This document shows positions 57,258-64,000 of a DNA stretch of 64,000 nucleotides, piece after piece. Within the stretch, counting starts at the first letter, position 1. Each line of letters begins with the position of its first letter. A program made the position numbers and the translations under genes. Origin of the DNA: Parietaria judaica (lineage: Eukaryota > Streptophyta > Magnoliopsida > Rosales > Urticaceae); NCBI GenBank assembly GCA_954871525.1, contig OX940867.1, forward strand, positions 17,709,343 to 17,773,342. The letters run 5' to 3'. A model generated the notes under the pieces. That model did no database searches, was not told the DNA's origin, and was given only the letters and a program-made list of their open reading frames with translations.

Positions 57258-58642
57258 TTACTCAAGGAGTTTCAGTCCCATCCCTCTCGAGGTAGATTTT
57301 ACTAAATCTCTGGCCAATGGTTTAGTAAAAGGATCAGCTAAATTATAGCTGGTACGCACAAACGAAAGTGAAATGATCCCATCCTTGATCAATTTCCTTA
57401 CGTAGTCATGTCTTAGACTAATATGTCTAGACTTCCCGTTATACACTTCGTTATATGCTTTAGCTAAAGTAGTTTGACTATCACAATGTATCGACACTTT
57501 CGATATATTGTCCTTAGCCAACGGAACTTCTAAAAGAAGATCCCTCAACCACTCAGCCTCTTGACCAGTGGAAGCAAGAGCTACAAACTCTGACTCCATG
57601 GTCGAATGAGTAATACATGTTTGTTTCTTGCTCTTCCAAGAAATTGCACCTCCGGCAAGTGTGAAAACCCATCCCGTCGTAGATTTGTTATCTCCGACGC
57701 TCGATATCCAACTAGCGTCGGTATATCCTTCGAGTATGGCAGGAAACCTACCATGTTGGAGGCCGAGATTTTTGGTTTTCATAAGATAGCAAAAAATTCT
57801 CCTGATAGCCTTCCAATGCTCACCGTTGGGGTTGCTAGTAAATCTGCTCATTTTACTAACAGCAAATGCTATATCGGATCTAGTGCATTGCATCAAATAC
57901 ATAAGACAACCGATAGCACTTGCGTACTCCAACTGAGCCACAGCTCTCCCATTATTCTTCTCAAGTTTAACACTAGGATCAAATGGGGTGTTCACTTCTT
58001 TGAACTTCAAATGTTTGAACTTATCAAGCACTTTCTCAACATAGTGCGATTGACTAAGTTCATAACCCCCACTGGTTCGCTTAACCTTGATTCCTAGAAT
58101 CGTGTCAACTTGTCCAAGATCTTTCATCTTGAATGTAGAAGATAGAAACCTCTTCGTTTCTAAAATTCGGTTCATCTCGTTGCTAATGATCAACATATCA
58201 TTAACGTAAAGACAAAGGAATATCACAGTATTTCCACGCACCTTTGTGTACAAACACTTGTCACAAACGTTGTGAACGAATCCATTTGCAAGAATGACCG
58301 AGTCAAACTTCTGATGCCACTGTTTAGGAGCTTGTTTCAAACCATATAATGACTTGACAAGCTTGCAAACCTTTTGTTCATTCCCCGGAAGTACGTAACC
58401 CTCCGGTTGCTCCATGTAAATCTCCTCATCGAGATCTCCATTTAAGAATGCCCTTTTGACATCCATTTGATAAACAAAGAGGTTATGCAATGAAGCTAAC
58501 ACAAACAGTATCTTAACTGTTGTCGTTCTCGCTACCGGTGCATAAGTATCGAAGTAATCGATCCCTTCCTTTTGTCGAAATCCTTTGGCTACTAATCTAG
58601 CCTTGCAGGTGTTTAAAGTACCATCACTATGATACTTTTTTT
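57258..58642 (-). pseudogene. Copia RT and RNase H, active-site Asp changed
   Basis: The minus-strand frame runs from a T7 run at 58636-58642 to the stop at 57258. RT motifs: ARLVAKGFRQKEGIDYFDTY, VYQMDVKRAFLNGDLDEEIY, LVKSLYGLKQAPKQW. The polymerase motif reads YVND (codon at about 58200-58202 is AAT) where Copia has YVDD, so one metal-binding Asp is lost. RNase H follows with YTDASW, THSTMESEFVAL and IHCDSQTTLAKAY, then the usual end LADPFTKPLARD. The frame is otherwise open for about 460 residues. A one-base length change in the T7 run separates it from the upstream part. Confidence 0.9.
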
Positions 58643-59107
58643 CTAAACACCCACTTACATCCAATGGGTCTCGATCCTTTGGGTAAGTCGACAAGCTCCC
58701 AAGTGTGGTTAGACATAATTGAATCCATCTCATCTTGGATAACATCTTTCCAAAAAGCAGAGTCCCGTGAAGCTATAGCTTCCTTAAAGGTTTTTGGATC
58801 ATCTTCCACTAGAAGAATGATAGGAATCTTACGAACAAAATTCTCCCTATCTCCTTCTACTATGTAAAAGGAAATGAGTTGAGAATCTATTTCGTTCGGT
58901 CCTAGATCCTTAGCCTTTCGAACTCTCTTGCTAGTCCGAAGCTCGGGTTGTTTTTCAACAACCCATGAAGAACTCTCCTCGCGAGGTTCTTCATTTGTGG
59001 GTATCTCAATTTCTTTATTCTTTGTGATAACATTCTCAAAGAATTCCACATCTCGTGATTCAATTATCACATTAGACTCCAAGTCAAGAAGTCTATATGC
59101 CTTACTA
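58627..59107 (-). pseudogene. Copia integrase C-terminus to RT start
   Basis: The minus-strand frame between two frame changes (about 59108 and the T7 run) has AYRLLDLESNVIIESRDVEF, an acidic linker, and the start of RT (AFWKDVIQDEMDSIMSNHTW, GCKWVFRKK). It overlaps the next frame by a few codons. Confidence 0.88.
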
Positions 59108-60276
59108 TTGGCGCGTAACCTACAAAAGCACATTTAATCCCGCGAGGACCCAACTTGGTCCTTTTCGAATCCATGTTCTTGTAGTAAGCAACGCAACCCC
59201 ACACTCTAAAATAACCGATGTTCGGTGCACGACCTTTCCAAAGTTCGTACGGCGAAATACCAGTTTTCTTTAAAGGAATCCTGTTCAATATATGACATGC
59301 ACATAACAAAGCTTCACCCCACAAACTAAATGGTAATTCAGAATGCATTAACATAGAATTTATCATCTCTTGATACGTTCTATTTTTTCGTTCAGCTAAC
59401 CCGTTCTGTTGTGGTGTACGTGGTGCGGAGCACTCGTGTACAATGTCGTTTTCTTCACAAAATGCATTAAAATCATTTGGGAAATATTCTCTGCCCCTGT
59501 CACTTCTAAGGACTTTGATTTTTATTCCCAATTGATTTTCCACTTCCGCTTTATAAACTTTAAAAGCATTAAAAGTTTCGTCTTTATGCTTTAAAAGAAA
59601 AACGTACGTGAATCTCGAACAATCGTCAATAAATGAAATAAAATACCGATTGCCCCCTCGGGTTTTCATTCCGTTAAATTCACACAAATCAGAATGCACA
59701 AGATCTAACAGATTTGTATTACGTTCAACACTATGAAAACGTTTCTTAATCATTTTCGATTTAACGCAAATTTCACATTTTTCAAAATCATCAACGTTGC
59801 ATGAAATTAAACCGGATTTAATTAACCTTTTCATTGTGCTAACACCAATATGAGCTAATTTACTATGCCATAAAGTAATTGAACAATTGAAATACGCAGA
59901 AGTAGAAACTTTATTGATAACATTGTCAACGATACAAAGCTTAACCATTCCGTCCGCGGAATAACCTTTACCGACAAATACACCATTGCGGGTCAAGATC
60001 AACTTGCCCGACTCATAAACAGACTTAATACCAGGTTTTCCCAACAAATCACCACTAACAAGGTTCCTAGACATGTCCGGCACGTGAAGCACGTTGACCA
60101 TCGTCACTTTCTTCCCGGAAGTAAAGTTAAGCTCCACGGTGCCGGTGCCGACGATCTTCGAGCGTCCCTCGTTTCCCATCTGAACTTGTTGTCCATCGTT
60201 GACTTCAGAATAGGTCTTGAAAGCCGCTTTGTCGTAGGAGACGTGAACAGTGGCACAAGTATCGTACCACCATCCT
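59108..60276 (-). pseudogene. Copia protease and integrase
   Basis: After the frame change near 60276 the minus strand reads the protease region. The usual D-[ST]-G-A of the active site appears as DTCA, a further doubt about activity. Then come VLHVPDMSRNLVSGDLL, the zinc motif (LWHSKLAHIG, C..C), and the integrase triad: HSDLCEFNG, RSDRGREYF, QNGLAERKNRT. LWGEALLCACHILNRIPLKK and the WGC-AY block follow. It ends where one base is missing in a short A run (plus-strand TT at 59108-59109). Confidence 0.9.
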
Positions 60277-61189
60277 TGAACCTTCCTTTGACCGCCATAA
60301 TTTTGCTCACAGTAGAGACAAGGTTGTCATCGGTCTTCGTGGCGTTAGCCTCGTTGTTTTGGGTCTTCCGGACGCGACAATCTCTCGCGTAGTGACCGGG
60401 TTTGCCACACACAAAACAGCCGGTTTTGGGCCCCTTCGAAGCACCGGAAGTCTTGAACTTTTGATCCTTTTTAGGACCGTAAACGTTCTTCTTCCCGTCG
60501 TGCTTTTTTTCTTTCGCGCTCACCGCGTTGGCCTTCGAATTTCCGACACCATCGGATTTCTCTCTTTCCTTCGATTCCTCTTCGATTCGAAGGTGTTTCT
60601 GGATCTTCTCCAGTGAGAAATCCTCGGAATTGTGAAGCAATTTCTTCCGGTAACTCTTCCAATACGACGACAATTTCGCAATAATTGCGCCGACTTGAAA
60701 AGGTTCCGGAATCTCAATCTTCACGGCCTTCAGTTTGTTGACGAACACTTGCAGTTCGTGCACTTGGGCGAGGATCGGCTTTGCATCGGACATTTTGAAA
60801 TCAAAGTACTCAGAAATGAGAAACTTTTTCGTACCTTCCTCTTCTGCCCGAAATTTGAACTCGAGCGCCTTCCAGATTTCGACCGCCGAAGTGTTGTCCT
60901 TGTAGAGATCATAGAGACGGTCGGAGAGCGTGTTTAGAATGTGACCGCGGCAGAGCAGTTCGTCCTCCTTGCGCTTTTTGCGCTCCACCTTGATCTCGTC
61001 GGTATCGTCATCCTTCGGTTCGGGAAAGGGCTCCAACTCCGGGTCGAGAACATAGAAGATATTCAGGGCCGTCAGGAGGAAGATCATCTTGTCTTGCCAG
61101 CGAGTGAAGTTCGTCCTGTCAAAACGGTCTAACTTCACGAGGTCTTGGTTCATCACCTTGATGCTTGAAACAGAAGCGTCGGTGGCCAT
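60104..61189 (-). CDS. Copia Gag
   Basis: The likely start is ATG 61189-61187 (MATDASVSSIKVMNQDLVKL), although the frame is open further into the LTR. The capsid-like part (UBN2/DUF4219 type) has TNFTRWQDKMIFLLTALNIF at about 25-44 and KALEFKFRAEEEGTKKFLIS. The zinc knuckle is CFVCGKPGHYARDCR at about 257-271. From about 60276 the frame no longer matches protease, and the last ~55 residues are out of frame. The intact Gag part looks well conserved. Confidence 0.9.
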   Translation of the reverse strand: MATDASVSSIKVMNQDLVKLDRFDRTNFTRWQDKMIFLLTALNIFYVLDPELEPFPEPKDDDTDEIKVERKKRKEDELLCRGHILNTLSDRLYDLYKDNTSAVEIWKALEFKFRAEEEGTKKFLISEYFDFKMSDAKPILAQVHELQVFVNKLKAVKIEIPEPFQVGAIIAKLSSYWKSYRKKLLHNSEDFSLEKIQKHLRIEEESKEREKSDGVGNSKANAVSAKEKKHDGKKNVYGPKKDQKFKTSGASKGPKTGCFVCGKPGHYARDCRVRKTQNNEANATKTDDNLVSTVSKIMAVKGRFKDGGTILVPLFTSPTTKRLSRPILKSTMDNKFRWETRDARRSSAPAPWSLTLLPGRK

Positions 61190-61209
61190 GATCGATGATA
61201 CTATTAGAC
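61190..61209 (-). promoter_or_regulatory. Probable primer-binding site of the Tork-like Copia
   Basis: The minus strand next to the LTR reads TCTAATAGTATCATCGATC. It resembles TGGTATCAGAGC only partly, so primer choice is uncertain. The gag ATG begins right after it, so there is almost no leader. Confidence 0.4.
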
Positions 61210-62014
61210 TGTTGGAAACCTCTTCGAAGTTGAAAACGTCGGGACTTGAATCACGCATGTGATGCGCTTTCCTAATAGTATTTCAAGCACCCGGAATCGT
61301 CTTCGAGTCTGTTTGCAAGAATACCCAGGATAAGACAAGCCTTAATGAACGAAGATCACAAGACGAAGTGAAATTCGAACAGTATGCAAGAACACGTTTC
61401 TGGAGAATGTTTGTGAGTACGAAATGAATACAGAGAGCAGAATTAACGTTTCTGTTTCAGAAAACGAAAATAAAAAGACCCAAAAACAGTTACACGTTGT
61501 GAAGGTAGCGACCCTTCACAAGTAGCAATTATTGGTCTGAAAACAGAAAAATGGTCAGAAACCGCCCCCAACGGCTAGTAACTGCCGACCGACACGTGGC
61601 GAGGCGAGAATCGCCGCGAGAAAGCCCGAGACCCGAGCCTACGCCGCTCGCCCGATGCCACGTGCTCAAGTGCGCCTACAAGACGCCACTAGCGCCTCTA
61701 CGCCCACGCCCACGCACCCGAGCCGAAGCCGGAGCCGGTGTCGCCGACACCGGTGGCGACACCGGCGAGGGCGGCGTTGCGAAAGCGTGAGGTGGCATGG
61801 TCTCGCCACCTCACCTCCACACGGCACTCATGTGGCATACTTATCACTATGCCACATGTTGAGCTCACATCACTATTGTTTTCCTTATATATTGCACAAA
61901 ATCTTTGTAATTAATCAATGTGGGACTTTTCACATTCCCACATTTACTCTCCACATTATACTAGCTTATTTATTAGAACATTTATTGGTCATTTATTATT
62001 AATAAATTCCAACA
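61210..62014 (-). repeat. 5' LTR of the Tork-like Copia
   Basis: 805 bp; includes 44 bp absent from the other LTR. The GC-rich part (61560-61800) holds a GCCGACACCGGTGGCGACAC-like short duplication. Confidence 0.95.
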
Positions 62015-62608
62015 TTTAAATAACAAAATATACTGATTTTTTCATTCGATAACTAATCACAAAAATAAATTCGGCTAACTTATATAGTAAAACCTCTATA
62101 AATTAATAATGTTGGGACCGCCAAAATTTATTATATTATCGAATTATCAATTTATAAAGTATTAGTTATACAATTTTTTTATAATTGAAAAAATCCCTAT
62201 ATAACTCATCAAAAATATAGTGATAATAATAGATAGTTTGAAGATGATATTATTAAAATGAAGTTTGATTTATGCAATTATGCAATTGTAGCGACAATCA
62301 CTTTGATCTTTTTGTGTTTTAAGTTTTAACCTTTATATTTTTGAATAACTAAATGGATTCATTCGATGACCAATCACAAAAATACATTCGGGTAACTTAT
62401 ATATTTCGAGTGAAATTAGTTTTTTTATTCAATTTTAACGTGTATAAGGACATTTATGTTACTTTTTTGAGAGCACAAGGAGCATTTCTGCCAAATATCA
62501 AAGTTCGGATCGCGGAACTGACTGATATGCAAAATTCAGGGGTACAATTACTCAAAAAAAATTCGCGGCAAATAGACTAATTAGGCTGCACAGCTGAGTT
62601 TCTCCAAA

Positions 62609-62610
<2 letters not shown>
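62015..62610. other. AT-rich flank with an older duplication
   Basis: 62312-62410 repeats the sequence that brackets the Copia insertion (55923-55954 joined to 62015-62090). Between them, TAAAACCTCTATAAATTAAT and the following ATTATATTATCGAATTATCA resemble a common plant MITE, but no partner end was found. No gene. Confidence 0.45.

Positions 62611-62611
<1 letters not shown>

Positions 62612-62642
<31 letters not shown>
62612..62642. repeat. (AG)n microsatellite in the 5' UTR of the WD40 gene
   Basis: About 31 bases of GA repeat, 20-50 bases before the start codon. GAGA tracts are common in plant 5' UTRs and can act as regulatory elements. Confidence 0.95.
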
Positions 62643-62643
<1 letters not shown>

Positions 62644-62663
62644 GGAGAAGAAAGCTAGCAACA

Positions 62664-64000
62664 ATGGCGGGTAAAATCCAATCCAATCCAAACTCTTGGC
62701 AGATTTTGAATCGTTGTTTTTGCTTTTCTGAGTCTGATCTGATCTTTGAGTGAAATCTTCAGAGAGAGAAGACAAGGTTTCGTTGGAGCTGACGGAGGAA
62801 ATTCTTCAGAGCATGGAAGTCGGAATGGCTTTCAAAGACTACGTATATATACCACTTTTCGTTTCTTCCTTCATTCTGGTGAATTTTGTAGGATTTATTA
62901 TTATAATTGAATTCGGAAGCTCGAAGTTATGGGAATCTAGGGCTTGTTTTATTTCTCTTGATTTGCCTCTGCAATCTGAACGAATTTTTCATGGCAGAGT
63001 GGTAGAATCAGCTCAATAGACTTTCACAAGACCTCAGGTTATCTCGTTACCGCTAGCGACGACGAGTCCATCCGCTTGTACGACGTAGCTAGCGCAACGT
63101 AAGTCGTCTTTTTTTTCAGTATGATATGCTTCGCGAGAAGTCCTTGTTTGGTGTTAAGTGATCGTAGTAAGCTTTGTGTTTGTGAATTTTTGCAAATTTT
63201 CTTCATTCCAACGAGTCGGATCAAAGTTCCGGGTTGGTTTCTGTTGCCTTGCGCGGCTCCAATATGTAGCTAATGCACCATAAGATCTCTTTCCCGGTTC
63301 CTAATTTGTAAATCACTTTAACATGCTTTGCTCGTACACGTTTTTCCTATATAATATCCGATATAGTGAATGCCGTATTTGATTTGAAAATGAACTGAAG
63401 CACTTTTTGGTGTGCTTAAGTGTCTGAGTAAGTTCTGTTTTCGATGAATTTTCTGCATGATTTCCTTCATTTCAACATGTTGTCTTGAAGTCGGATCGAA
63501 TTCCGGGGTCGTTTTTGTTGCTTTATGTAGTCCCTATCCTACCCTTTAAAATTGTTATTGTTTTTTTTTTTTGGCGAACTATGAACTCTACGATGGCATA
63601 TGTAATCTCAGTTGCGTGAAGACGATTAACAGCAAAAAGTACGGAGTTGATCTTGTTTCATTCACGTCTCACCCAACAACGGTCATTTACTCTTCGAAAA
63701 ATGGTTGGGATGGTACGTTGCGATGTTCACCCGCATACTACTTATTTTTAAATTATGCAAACAATGTCGGAACTGACATGGTTTCTTGGCTTAGAGTCCT
63801 TGCGTCTTCTGTCATTACACGACAACAAGTACTTGCGGTATTTTAAAGGTCACCACGACAGGTATAGTTCTTCGACATTTTTGCTAGTGAATCATGCACA
63901 ACAATTACTGTACTATGGATGAATGAATTATGCTTCAGTTTCTGGTTTGCAGGGTTGTCTCACTTAGTCTGTGTTCTCGCAAGGACTGCTTTATCTCGGG
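62664..64000 (+). CDS. SWD2: SWD2/WDR82-like WD40 protein (COMPASS subunit), 5' part
   Basis: Coding exons: 62664-62670, 62763-62842, 62998-63098, 63612-63712, 63795-63861 and 63953 to beyond the window. All introns are GT..AG and phases agree (ATGGCGG then AG joins to Glu, and so on). The protein reads REDKVSLELTEEILQSMEVG, then GRISSIDFHKTSGYLVTASD, LYDVASATC, KTINSKKYGVDLVSF, SSKNGWDESLRLLSLHDNKY and KGHHDR, matching plant SWD2-like proteins almost word for word. In Arabidopsis the S2La/S2Lb (APRF1) proteins belong to COMPASS-like H3K4 methyltransferase complexes and affect flowering. The first two WD repeats and part of the third are seen. The first coding exon has only seven bases. The ortholog cannot be assigned to S2La or S2Lb here. 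Confidence 0.92.

Larger units (their letters stand above)
55955..62014 (-). mobile_element. Copia element of Tork-like type
   Basis: The LTRs are 55955-56722 (768 bp) and 61210-62014 (805 bp), starting TGTTGG and ending CCAACA, highly similar apart from a 44-bp indel near 56325/61575. The flanks share TTTA. The minus-strand order is 5' LTR, gag, protease, integrase, RT, RNase H, polypurine tract, 3' LTR. The Gag text (TNFTRWQDKMIFLLTALNIF) is like that of Tork-type plant Copia. Three one-base frame changes and an altered RT active site make it inactive as read. Confidence 0.93.

Overview
The window is nuclear DNA from a flowering plant, most likely a eudicot. The evidence is AT-rich intergenic sequence, short introns with GT..AG borders, plant-only protein families (a WEB/DUF827 protein and a DUF1985-type transposon gene) and a dense nested load of plant Copia, Gypsy/Tat, hAT-like and Helitron-like elements. 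The species cannot be told from the sequence. No organellar, viral-episome, rRNA or tRNA genes were recognised.

Only three host genes can be supported. They are a two-exon WEB family (DUF827) gene at 13965-15370 (+), a single-exon gene for a 131-residue plant protein of unknown function at 41347-41742 (+), and the 5' part of a WD40 gene at 62664-64000 (+) that matches the COMPASS/H3K4-methylation subunit SWD2/WDR82 (Arabidopsis S2La/S2Lb type) and runs off the right edge.

Layout. 1-1.3 kb: a decayed DUF1985-type transposon gene (-). 2.2-6.3 kb: a decayed LTR-like region with a short Gag-like exon. 6.9-12.0 kb: a young Copia element (-) with identical 102-bp LTRs and a GATAA target duplication. 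12.3-17.5 kb: two small elements with GGCGGA-type inverted ends flanking the WEB gene. 17.5-37.9 kb: an old Copia element (-) whose protease region was split by a 12-kb Gypsy element of Tat type (-), which left a perfect CACAT duplication. The Gypsy carries dual RNase H, an integrase, a tandem-repeat tract and an antisense, intron-containing Transposase_28-like ORF; its middle is replaced by about 2.6 kb of unrelated LTR-like sequence. 38-41.3 kb: AT-rich intergenic DNA. 42.2-44.0 kb: an hAT-like element inside another, each with its own 8-bp target duplication. 44.45-55.53 kb: an 11-kb segment with Helitron-type ends (-), interrupted by a 5.7-kb non-coding LTR element (LARD-like) whose left LTR carries a 650-bp internal tandem duplication that doubles the promoter. 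55.96-62.01 kb: a Copia element of Tork-like type (-) with frameshifts and an altered RT active site. 62.6 kb onward: the SWD2-like gene.

The genes do not form a pathway. The window is a retroelement graveyard between a few isolated genes. The most unusual structures are the nested Helitron/LARD, the antisense spliced ORF in the Tat element, and the very short-LTR Copia that lacks a recognisable capsid region. Several coding breaks are one-base changes in A/T runs, so sequencing error should be excluded before they are read as biology.
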